Assembly (NCBI RefSeq): GCF_000091045.1 | Contig: NC_006684.1 | Span: 146,001 to 210,000 of the forward strand | Reading direction: 5' to 3' | Length of the DNA: 64,000 nt | Source: Cryptococcus deneoformans JEC21 | Taxonomy: Eukaryota > Basidiomycota > Tremellomycetes > Tremellales > Cryptococcaceae | Shown: one piece after another, positions 22,670 through 32,725 of the stretch | Layout: every line of letters starts with the position of its first letter | Numbering within the stretch: position 1 is the first letter of the stretch | The notes under the pieces: model-generated | The model's input: only the letters and a program-made list of their open reading frames with translations | The model's database searches: none | What the model was told of the DNA's origin: nothing | Position numbers and translations under genes: made by a program

Positions 22670-23360
22670 CTAGAGCTTCGCCTTATTTGGCAAAACGGCA
22701 ACACATTCAATCTCAACATCCGTACCCTTTGGTAAAGACGCGACACCGATACAACTTCGAGCAGGGGCAGGGCTAGGGATACGTTTGGAGTAGGCTTCGT
22801 TAAGCTCGGCGAATGTCTCATACGATGTGATCTATTGTTTTGAGCATATTGAAACATAGTTAGTCAAAAAAGTGAACGCGAGGGGAGGAACGAACGCACA
22901 AAGATGGTGAATTTGACGGTATGTTCCAAACTTGTTCCGTGCGCTTTAAGAACGGCATCGAGGTTGTCCATAATTTGGTTCTAGACCCATAAACAGCGGT
23001 CAGTCTACATATGCACCCTACCCCTCTGTGGATCAGGAGACGATTGGGATGAGTTGATAACTGAGAACTCAGTGGAAAGGAGGAGGCAAGACGTACGACA
23101 CGGTTGGTGATAGGTCCCTTGACGAGCTCGCCATCAGGGCCTGCACCAATTTGCCCCGAAGTGTAGACGAATCCGTTGGAGATGATTGCCGGAGCTACAT
23201 TTTTTGGATTTATCCAAAAGATGAGGGTTTAAAGTTTAATCGTCAGTGTCAGGCTGTGGTGAGCGGAGATGATGAGCAAAAGACAGAGACACGTACAGAA
23301 GACAGGGAGGGGAGGGGCGATACCCGCGACTTTGTTGGCGATTCTTTCGCCGGTGGACAT
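22670..23360 (-). CDS. RidA/YjgF/UK114-family enamine deaminase
   Basis: A predicted 134-residue protein in four exons, about the family's usual length. RidA proteins hydrolyse reactive 2-aminoacrylate-type imines made by PLP enzymes, and fungal members act in cytosol or mitochondria (Hmf1/Mmf1). The sequence MSTGERIANKVAGIAPPLPVF/SPAIISNGFVYTSGQIG contains the family's SGQ turn. NQIMDNLDAVLKAHG and TVKFTIF follow. The C-terminal PARSCIGVASLPKGTDVEIECVAV holds the conserved Arg and the L-P-x-G-x-x-VEIE signature of the trimer active site. No clear mitochondrial presequence is seen, so cytosol is likelier. It converges with the RSC9-like gene, with only 144 bp between the stops. Confidence 0.88.
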
Positions 23361-23768
23361 TATTTAGACGAGTGTCTGTAGTAGCCTGATTGATTTACTG
23401 GTAGTAGGGAAGAAGAAGAAGTCAGATTTGCACCGAAGAGACTTTTTATAGGACCGGGAAAGAGGCATGCATGCTGGGGGTATTGTAATTTCGGCTCTTC
23501 GGTCTTCTTATTCTCAACAAATTGCCGATCCGCTCATTCTCTTATCAGTCGTGCCAGCTTGTAAACTGAACACGTTAGTTCGGCCTTTCCCTAGACACCC
23601 TATTTGTAGACCATATATGCAAAAGACGACGCTAGTTACAAATCTGATAAAAGCTTGTACATGCATAGTCTACATGATGTCTTGCCAATACTTGTCCCCT
23701 TAATATTTCGCCCACCTTTTGAAGCATCTGATTGTATATATATTTTGAAATGAATATGAAGAAGAAAA
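23361..23768. other. Intergenic, RidA promoter and REI1 3' end
   Basis: 408 bp between two minus-strand genes. It should contain the RidA promoter and the REI1 3' UTR. Nothing else can be supported. Confidence 0.5.
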
Positions 23769-25186
23769 TTATTGCACTAAACAGAGTATCAGTATCCGAT
23801 AAAGTCTTACGAGCAAAAGAAAACTTACAAAGAGGATCTCGGAAATCTAGAAAAGAAGAAATAAAGAATGTTAGCATTTGACCATACATTTCAAACAGCA
23901 ACTCACGTTTTTGGCTGTTGTGGATGTACCCAACCTTGGTCTTGAACTGCTCCCTCTTCGATTGGTCCTGGAAATTCCTTCCTTGCTTCTTTGCCCACTT
24001 GGCCTCGCCCGCATTCCTTGCCTTCATCAACTGCTGGCCCCTACCAAACGCGCCGTGTCCACCAGCAACGGGTACAAGTGCAAGAGAAGGGTCTGCAAGC
24101 TTTTTCCTAACAAGGGCAACTTTGAGGGCAGATTGGTCGACGTCAGTGTCGTCCGAAGGACGGTAGCGTTGATCATAGTAGACTTTAAGGGAACGATGGC
24201 CGAGTGTACGGCCAGACGGAAGGACGAGGGAAAGACCGTCAGCGGCCAGTGCGACGCTAGCCTTTTTAGGTCTTTGAGGTCTGTCAGAGGCGTCCGTAGC
24301 TTCTTCATCTGATCCGACCTCTTCTCCATCCTCGTCCTCCCAGTCTTCTTCATCATCGTCACCTTGGAAATCGTAGAAGTCCGCCAACTCTGCACGATCT
24401 TCGTCCGTCTCATACGCAAGCTTGCAGTGGTTCTTGTCAATCATGTGTTTTCGCACAGCTTCCAAACTGCCGAATTCCTTGCCGCCGTTAGGGCAGAAGA
24501 TACAAAGATTACCCACAGCCACCTTTTCACCGAGGTATGAAAGGAGGCCGGCAAGGTCAATGAGGATTTCTCTGTCGGGGATGAAGAAGCTGTGGATACT
24601 AGACATGTGACCGACGTTTTCATCGACAGTCTCGGAGTGGCGGGTACAGAAAAGACAGTCTGCGGGTTTTATACGTCGTCGGAGGTTGGCCATCTTCTGC
24701 TCAAAGTCACCCTCTTCGTCGTCCTCGCTGTCAACATCCATCTCGCTCGCCTCATCCTCCGATCCATCATCGTCCTCGCTTTCAACCTTGGCGGGGGCGG
24801 GAACAGGCTTTTTACCTAACCGCTCATCAGATGCGGCAGCGGCTTCTCTGTCTCGATGCTTTTTGGACTGAACGTGGGTCCTGAAAGCGTTTTCAGATGA
24901 GAATTGCTTGCTAATATCACATCAGTATTTCGTCCTACTCTCCTCCATTTTTTTATTTTTTAGCGTAGACTCACTTGCAAGCGGCACAGGCCAAACTTCT
25001 AGGGTCTGTCCTGACGGCATTCTGTTCCCTCCTCTCCAAGACTTTTTCGTTGAAAGAGGCCGCAGCGACTGGAGGAAGGTTTGCGACCCTACGCTTCATG
25101 TTGTAGCGGTGCCAGTCTGTCAAGAAATGGGCGCGCTGCTCATCGGCAGCCTCGAATGCGACACGGCATGAAATACAGGTGAACAT
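23769..25186 (-). CDS. REI1: Cytoplasmic 60S biogenesis factor Rei1
   Basis: A predicted 413-residue zinc-finger protein of the Rei1/ZNF622 family, which acts late in cytoplasmic 60S maturation and helps release and recycle Arx1 and Tif6. Exons are 25186-24975, 24910-23907, 23846-23829 (18 nt) and 23776-23769 (8 coding nt). C2H2 fingers are seen at the N-terminus (CISCRVAFEAADEQRAHFLTDWH), then CAACNKQFSSENAFRTHVQSKKH, then the pair CLFCTRHSETVDENVGHM and CIFCPNGGKEFGSLEAVRKHM. A central acidic region and the conserved LVLPSGRTLGHRSLKVYYDQ block follow. The C-terminus is restored only by splicing the two small exons: GYIHNSQKH/FRDPL/LQ, the typical Rei1 ending. It diverges from DBP10 across a 205-bp promoter, and both genes serve 60S assembly. 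Confidence 0.93.
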
Positions 25187-25391
25187 GGTGAAGAATTTTT
25201 GTGTAGTTGATATAGATGAAGAATGAAGATATTATGATGATCCAAATGGCCAAGCAAATGGCTGATGAGTAATGAATGGGTGGCGGCGAAAATTAATTAT
25301 AAAAAAAAATTAAGGTGGAGGTCGGGTTTTTTGAAGATTTGTTTTGACGAGTTCACCATTCATCTTCTCTATCCAGATTCAAGCGGGCGAA
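25187..25391. promoter_or_regulatory. Divergent REI1-DBP10 promoter
   Basis: The 205 bp between the start codons of two divergent 60S-biogenesis genes. It includes an AT-rich tract (ATTAATTATAAAAAAAAAT near 25291-25310). Shared control is plausible from the arrangement and common pathway but is inference. Confidence 0.5.
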
Positions 25392-27966
25392 ATGGCAGCG
25401 ATAACTCCCTCATGGGCACTCGAGACAACGGCAGATGGAGAGGTAAAAGAGAAGACATCAGGTCCAGGCGGTCAATGGCGCGCTCTCAGTACGTACACCC
25501 ATACATCCTCCTGCTCCTCCATCACCACGAGCTCACACTCGCACAGATGTTGGACCCGACCTCATCCGCTCCTTGTTGATACGCAAATTCAAGACCCCAA
25601 CGCCTATCCAAAGAGCAGCTATCCCTCCCGCTCTCTCCACTCCACCGAGGGATATCCTTGGTATGGCCAGGACCGGTTCTGGTAAAACTTTGGCGTACCT
25701 TATTCCTCTTCTTCAAAGAACTGGATCGACACACCATGGACAGGGCCCAAGAGCTTTAATTCTCTGTCCGAGTCGAGAGTTGGCGGTGCAGATCTATACT
25801 GTCGGAAAGGATCTTGCTAGAGGGATGAACAAGGGCAAGGGAAAAGGAAAGAACAAGAATGAAGACGAGGAAGATGAGGAAGGCAAGGGTAAAGAGGGAC
25901 TGAGATGGGCCCTCATCATTGGTGGTGAAGGAATGGACGCTCAGTTTGAAAAGATGTCCTCCAACCCTGATATGTAAGTAATTTCCTGTCGTTCTCTATA
26001 AAAAGTGTGCTAACGAAAACAGTGTGATTGCAACTCCGGGTCGATTCCTCCATCTTATCGTTGAAATGCACATGGACCTTCGACACCTCCAAACGGTCAT
26101 CTATGATGAAGCCGACAGACTTTTTGAAATGGGTTTCGATGTCCAACTTCAAGAAATCCTTCATCGTCTCCCTTCGACCCGTCAAAACCTGTTGTTCTCT
26201 GCTACTCTCCCCTCATCCGTGGCCGAATTCGCAAAGGCCGGTCTCGTGAACCCTCTCCTTGTTCGTCTTGATGCCGAGCAAAAGATCTCACCTGATCTCG
26301 CCCTCAAATTCTTCTCTGTCAAACCCGGAGAAAAGGAAGCGTCTTTACTTGTTCTTTTGAGAGAAGTCATTGGCAAACCCAATCAACCTGAGCCTGCCGA
26401 TCCCTCTTCTGCCCCTCAGGCTATCGTCTTTGTAGCTACCAAGCACCACGTCGACTATGTCGCCGAGCTTTTACGTACGACCGGGTACCGCACCTCTCTC
26501 ATTTACAGTTCCCTCGACCAAGTTGCCCGTCAGCAGCAACTTGCCGGTTTCCGTAGTCATCAATCCGATGTCCTCGTCGTCACAGACGTGGCTGCCCGTG
26601 GTCTCGATATCCCCATCATGGACCATGTCATCAACTATGATTTCCCTGCTGGTCCTCGTATCTTTGTTCATCGTGTCGGTCGTACGGCACGAGCCGGTCG
26701 AAAAGGTACCGCGTACTCCCTCATCGTCAAGGAAGATTTCCCTTACCTCTGCGACCTCCATACCTTCCTCGGCACGGAGCGTATGGGCGAACCCGCAGAC
26801 GTTCTGCGTTCACTCCCTATTGAGCAGCTTAGTGAGAATGTCGAGTACGTTTTCCATAACCTTGACGAAACTGCACCCCATATTACTGCTTTGCGTAACG
26901 TCATGCGCAAAGGTCAAGGCATGTTTGAACGTTCTCGTACTAAAGCCAATCCCACGTCTTATCGTCAAGCGAAATCTCTCGCTTCCGCTCTCAGTAATAA
27001 TCCTCCCCGAATTGATGACATGTTTGAGGATGCGATGGAGGTTGAGGTGAATGAAGAAAAGGCTAGATTACTCGCCAAAGTGGCAGCGTTCACACCGTCT
27101 GAAACTGTGTTCGAAGTCGGAAAACGCGAGAGTGAGAGCGCGATTATCATGAAGAAGAGGAGAAAGACAGTCGACGAGAGGCAGAAACGAGTCTCAAAGG
27201 CTGAAGCAGAGAAGAGTACAGCGAGCGGTATGGAGAAGGCCCCCGTGAAAGAGCTTCCCGCACCTCAACTTCCTAGCAAGAATTTTAAAGACCCTTCCTT
27301 CTACCTCGACCATACCCAACGCGGAGCGGAAGCTGAAAAGGGTTACTCTCTCAAATCTGGCGTCGAATCTCTTTCTGGCGCGATCACTGATATGACTGCC
27401 GATGAAGGTACAGGACCGAAAGCCCAAAAGGCCAGTCAACTCAGTTGGGACAGGAAGAAACACAAGTTTATCAAGAAAAATGGTAGTGCTGATGGAGAAA
27501 AGATGATCAAAAGCGAAAGTGGTGCATTGTTGCCTGCTAGTTATAGTAGTGGCAAGTATCAGGAATGGAAATCGAAGAGAAGGCATATGCCTGATGGGCC
27601 GGTGGAGGCTCTGGCTTTGGGAGGTGGCAGGAGGGGAAGACATGGACCACCGGGACAGAAGAGAAAGGCAGAAGATGGAGATGGGGGAGAGGATGCTGGT
27701 GGAAAGGGTAGGAAGGATCAAGGAAAGAGCAAGGGCACGGGTAAGGGCAAGGACGATTTCAAGCAGAAGTCTCCTGGAAAGCCTGGCAAGAAGGGGATCA
27801 AGCAGTCCTCTGGGCTCAAATCTGCAATGGATATCAGGAAACAGAGGGAAATCGCGCAAAAGGTTCGTTGTACTGCGACTTGCGATATTTTGAACTTTGC
27901 TAACGGGTCATTGTACCACAGAGAAAAGAGAAGAACGCTCGAAAACCCCAAAAGTTCAGAAAGTAA
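25392..27966 (+). CDS. DBP10: DEAD-box RNA helicase Dbp10
   Basis: A predicted 802-residue nucleolar ATP-dependent RNA helicase of the Dbp10/DDX54 group, needed for 60S pre-rRNA maturation. Exons are 25392-25488, 25547-25973, 26023-27862 and 27922-27966. All helicase motifs are visible: Q motif [13 protein letters not shown], motif [24 protein letters not shown] ([12 protein letters not shown]), SAT, then RGLDIP and [12 protein letters not shown] Lys/Gly/Glu-rich insert of about 25 residues ([17 protein letters not shown]) lies between the PSREL and GG motifs. The C-terminal part carries the Dbp10-type [11 protein letters not shown] segment and the basic [24 protein letters not shown] tail. 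That tail is recovered only by splicing the last 59-nt intron; without the splice the frame runs into a false ending. It is somewhat shorter than yeast Dbp10. Confidence 0.93.
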
Positions 27967-28177
27967 TTTCTCATCCATATATCTATGTAGAACCGGTGTT
28001 CGATTGTGGACTCATGTATACATTATTCACTTGGGTGTCAGGAATACAGGACTCGTAATGTCTCCTATCGTACTATAACCACGGTCGCAAAACGACGTTA
28101 AACAGCCACACTCCGTAAACAGGTCTGGCTATATATGCAATCATCATTTCATCAAGAAATTAACATTAGATCATTGC

Positions 28178-31100
28178 TTAGAACAACGTCACGCTACATA
28201 ATCATTAGTAAACTGGCCTTTATAAACGATCCGACAACTCACAAATTACTGGGGAAATCGGTCCTTCCAGGCGTCCTTCTAGCTTCATCCAGCAACTCTC
28301 CAGACCACCATCCGTCCTCTGGGGTGCTAGTGACGGCAATGATATCACCTGCCTGGAAATCAAACTCGGCAGCAGTTTGAGCACTGTAGTCATAAAGCGC
28401 CTTGACATCTGTATCGCTCATCAGTGCAACTCATGATCAGATCAGAATAAGCACTCACAGAACATGACAGGGAGTCCGGTAGTCGACCATTGTCCTGTAG
28501 GGACCATATTAGGCGGGGGCTGGTTCGGCTGCGGACTAGGCGTTCTCTGCTGTTGGTGTTGTTGTACGTATCCTTGCGGCTGTTGTGGGCTAGCTTGGTA
28601 CCCATATCCTTGCCCCATCGCAGGGGATGGGCTCAGTGAACGACCATATGGTTGACCAGACTGATATGATTGCTGAGATGGTTGCATAGCGGGTGGCTGA
28701 GGTTGAGGAGATGGGCCGCGTCCACCATAGGCATTACTTTGTCCGTATACAGAAGGAGGGCGCTGAGAATAGTTAGGTTGAGGCGCCTGGTTCTGCTGTT
28801 GAAGGTATGGCGAAGGTTGGTGCTGAGTGGTAGAGGAGTACTGATTGTATGCAGGCTGGGCAGTTTGGTTAAAAGCCTGTGGAGCCTGAGATTGCGCTTG
28901 AGAGGCATAAGCCTGCTGAGAAGGAGGTTGTTGCTGCTGTCCGTAGCCCGACACTGGTCTATTGCCTGAGATGGCCGGCGGACCCATAACAGAAGAATTA
29001 GTTGCTGAAGGCTGTCCGTAAGCTGGTCCGTAGCCTGCGGGCGCAGCAGCAGGAGTAGGGGAAGAGCCGGACGCAGAGACACCATACTGTGAAGTTCGTT
29101 GTCCAGGATAGCTGCCCATCTGGGGAGCAGTTACTTGGGTCGGCTGAGCAGCCGGTTGCTGAGCTTGGGCTTGAGCCTGTTGCTGCTGATATTGCCTCCT
29201 ATACTGCTCCGCCATAGTGTCCTGCGCCACGCCACCCTTGGCATCCAAAGAGATACCCAAATTTTGAGGCCCCAATGTACCAGAAGTTATGACAGGGCTA
29301 GGATCCGGTGAATGGAAGACAGGAGGTTGCGGGCTCGGGCTCCGTGCGGCATTGCCAGCTCCTATGCCAACGAACCCTCGTCTAGGCTGAACACCAGGTG
29401 ACGGGGGAGCTTGTTGATGCTGTTGCTGCTCAATATATGAGTTTCTAGAAACATTGGACATGATGGAGCCAGCACGAGACCTTGATCTCGTCTCACGTTC
29501 ACCAGGGAAGGCTTGATGGTACTGCGAAAGGACCTCATCTGCAATATGGGTCGCCGGCTGTTTGGGAGCTTGCATCATCGCGGGTGAAGGTGCCCGAGGG
29601 GAGGCGGGATGGAAGGAAGGCGTAGTAGGTCGAGAGGTAGGGTGAGAGCCGACAACATCATCTGCGAAGTTGGAGTAATTGACGCTTTGGCGCTTGCTTT
29701 CAGGTCCGCGGGATGATTGTTGTCGGAATTCGTCCATGGACTTGGCGAGAGCGGCGGCCGTATGGCCTCCAGGGGGAGGAGAGAGGGTCGAATCGATAGG
29801 TGGAGATCGTGATTGGGCGGGAGCATTCTGCTGGAACGACATGCGGTTAGGGGCAGGAGAAACTGGAGACTTGATTCCATGGCCATACATGCTGCTTCTC
29901 ACAGACCCAGCAGCAGATACCGCACTCTCTGCTCGCCTGTGAGATGCATTACGCCTGACGCTTCCAGGAGGTGGAGGGTCCCGACGCAGATCGGCCAATG
30001 CCTTTGCCATAGGGTCTTCTTCGTCATTGATATTCTTCCTAGGTGAAGGAGGTCCTTGACGTGAGGGGACACGCGGCTCGGGCATAGTCAAGATAGCCGG
30101 AACAGGAGGTGGAGGCGTAGGGTTATACTTTGAAGAGTCGCCTTGAGAAGCAGGGGAGGTGGCTGACATTCCGGGAAGGGCAACTCCACCGAATGGAACT
30201 TTGGGGGCTTCTGGTTCAAGCGCAGTTGGAGCGGAGACTGGTCCGTCTTTCAGCGTAGTTCTAATCAAACCATCAGAGATACCATTGACACCCGACTTGG
30301 CTGATGGCTGCTCTCGCTCCTTTGCAATCTCAGGCTGCGGCTCAGTTGTTGGTTGCGGCTCCAGCTCCGGTTCAGGAGTCTGCTCTCGCTGTATTTCCCT
30401 AGTCGATTCGCGAGAGGCGATTGGCATAGGAGGCTTGGCCGAAATTCGCATAAATTGTGCGACATGAAATGTGGCTTGGGTAGGATAAGATTCCCCGGCA
30501 GAATAGTTGATGAAACGAGGGGGATCTAAGACAGTATCAGACACCTTTTCCGGGGACATAGAGGAAACATACCAGGAATCATATCACCAGTACCCCATCC
30601 CTTGGCAAAGTTAACGATGTCGTTGATTGGCTCAAACTGCTCAAGCTTCTCTCTAATCCGCTCACATGACTAAATCGCCATAAGCGAAATCCGCAATAGC
30701 GACATCAAACTCACACTGTCGTCTTCAACGCACACTTGCGACACAGCATTGGCATAGACCCACATAAGATCTTTTGTGATCGCCATTCTGTCTTCTTCGA
30801 GGTCTTGTACATGCTAGCTTCCCATCAGCCTCTTCGTCAACCACAAAGCATCGACTTACGTCACAGAAGTTCTTCCATTCTTGCTCCCACTTCTGATGGG
30901 TTACTTCCAATACCTTCACAAATTGCCTAAAGTCGTTTTCGTTCGATCCAATCGTCTGCCTTACTCGGTCCAATTTGGTATGCAACTTCTCCAATTCCTT
31001 GCCTTGAGTGAGTGAAGATTGAGCGGTGTAAGAGTTGAGCTTGAGACAGTCTTGCTCGTATCGATCTCGGGCCTGTAAACCGATTAATCCTAATGGAGTA

Positions 31101-31697
31101 TGACCTCTGCATATGTTTAACTCACCTTTTGTACGTGACCTTCTTGCAACCCCTTGTTCTTATGCGCTTTCTCCACCGCTGCCTGAAGACCCTTCTTCAA
31201 GTTTGACATCCGCATGCCCAGTTCTGCCGAGGGATTTTCCACAGTTTGGCGTATTTCGTTACTCAATGACGAATGGTAGGATGCTTGCTGAGCTGTTTCA
31301 GAGAGCAAATGTTGGAGAGAATCTGCCAGATCACCAATTTCATCTTTACCCAAGGAGAAACGAGACAGCTTGTTAAGCTTTTTCGCGTACTCGTCCTCAA
31401 TAGCAGCGCTATGGCCAGAGTCTCAGCTTTTGGCATTAAAAATATTGACCTGACTCACCGTTCCTTCCAGAATGCTCTCAATTCCTCAACCGTCCGCCCT
31501 GCTCCTCTCAGTCTCGCCATGATAACATCGAACCCTCTATCCCCCGGTCCCCAAAAAGCATTGCAGTAATTCAATCTCGGATCTTGCAATTCTTCTTCAG
31601 CAATTTGATTGCTGTTGATACCGCCGTTTGGTCCATTGTATAGCTTGTACAGTGATGTCGAGGACTGCGAGCGGAGTGGCTCTATAGATTGTGCCAT
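28178..31697 (-). CDS. F-BAR and SH3 cytokinesis protein (Cdc15/Hof1/Imp2 type)
   Basis: A predicted 1,059-residue PCH-family scaffold read from eight exons. The F-BAR domain spans about residues 35-305: it begins NYCNAFWGPGDRGFDVIMARLR, continues FWKERAAIEDEYAKKLNKLSRFSLG and SYHSSLSNEIRQTVENP, and ends with WVYANAVSQVCVEDDS/SCERIREKLEQF. A disordered region of about 650 residues follows, rich in Pro, Ser and Gln with several PPxP-like stretches, then an SH3 domain (VKALYDYSAQTAAEFDFQAGDII, DGWWSGEL, FPSNFV). The SH3 end is completed by a small final exon 28193-28178; without that splice the protein would stop at FPSNL. The Cdc15/Imp2/Hof1 group links membrane to the contractile ring and septum. 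Which of these it represents cannot be decided here. Confidence 0.85.
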
Positions 31698-32725
31698 TTC
31701 GGCTGTATCGAATGGATTCTACGTCTTGAAACGGGCTTGAACTAAAAGGTGTCCGTTAAATATCGTTATAAATGGTCGCGAATAACTTCTACTCGGCTTA
31801 GATACCAGCCAAGATGTAAGATGGAGTGGCGATGTGGATGTAATGTGGCTGGACATTCCAGAGGTCGTGTTCTTGTGTCATGTTTGGTTGCCATCTCTTA
31901 CAGATCACGTTACGTAAACATAAAAATAAGTGGGATCGGGACACCGCAACACCGGAGTACCGATAGGAGGAAGAGACGACAAACTGAAAGGCAGTGAGAC
32001 TGAGTTCGTTCGTTCGCTTTTCCAAACTCACCCAAGGGGAGAAGGAGCGATCCTGTTATCATGTCACAAACAACTGGCAGCCACTGGTGCATGTTGTCAT
32101 TTGGCTGGTCATTGATTGACTAGTACTAACTGACTGGTATTCTTTTCAATGTATAGAAGCAGAAAATGAATTACTCCCTCTACCACCGTCATCGCACCGC
32201 ACAGATGTTCTCACCTCGTCCGCCCAAGATTTATATTTTTGGAAATTCTTACGGAAGATTTGGTTGAGTTACGAAATACTGGGATATTTAATGGTTAGTC
32301 ATGCTCTCTAACTTAGCGATAAAGACTTCAATATGACCGCCGGGCACCTATTAGTGGGCGTGTGTGAGAGAGGTACGTCTAGGTTGAAGGAGGATTGCCA
32401 CTGGAGGTCGAAGACATGGCCGGAAGGCACCTAGACACACCGGACTCGAGAAAGATTAGACTGAATATATGCCTATAGGAGATTTAGAAACGAGTAGATG
32501 GCCATGGGCTATGGCGTGATTAGTGCTGATATGAGGAGAGCCAGATCGATTTTGTTTTTCAATCGGGTGAACTAAAACTATTCCGATGAACATGCTGGAA
32601 TGCATGACTCAGTGGTTACTATCTTTCTTTATTGTCTTGATTGTTGAACACTGATAATGGCATAATGTCGAAGGTCAATGATATCCCTTGATGCATAGAA
32701 TTCTCTAGTCTTCTATTTTATTCAA
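31698..32725. other. Intergenic, F-BAR promoter and biotin-gene 3' end
   Basis: About 1.03 kb between two minus-strand genes. It should hold the F-BAR gene promoter and the 3' UTR of the biotin gene. Short frames at 31749-32115 show no motif. No other structure is supportable. Confidence 0.45.

Noticed and set aside
26457..27050. 197-codon frame inside DBP10
   Set aside because: It is a +1-frame shadow of the helicase coding sequence; all motifs belong to the DBP10 frame.
28464..29085. Gln/Pro-rich repeats that could suggest a tandem repeat array
   Set aside because: These encode the low-complexity linker of the F-BAR protein, and codons vary as expected for a disordered region.
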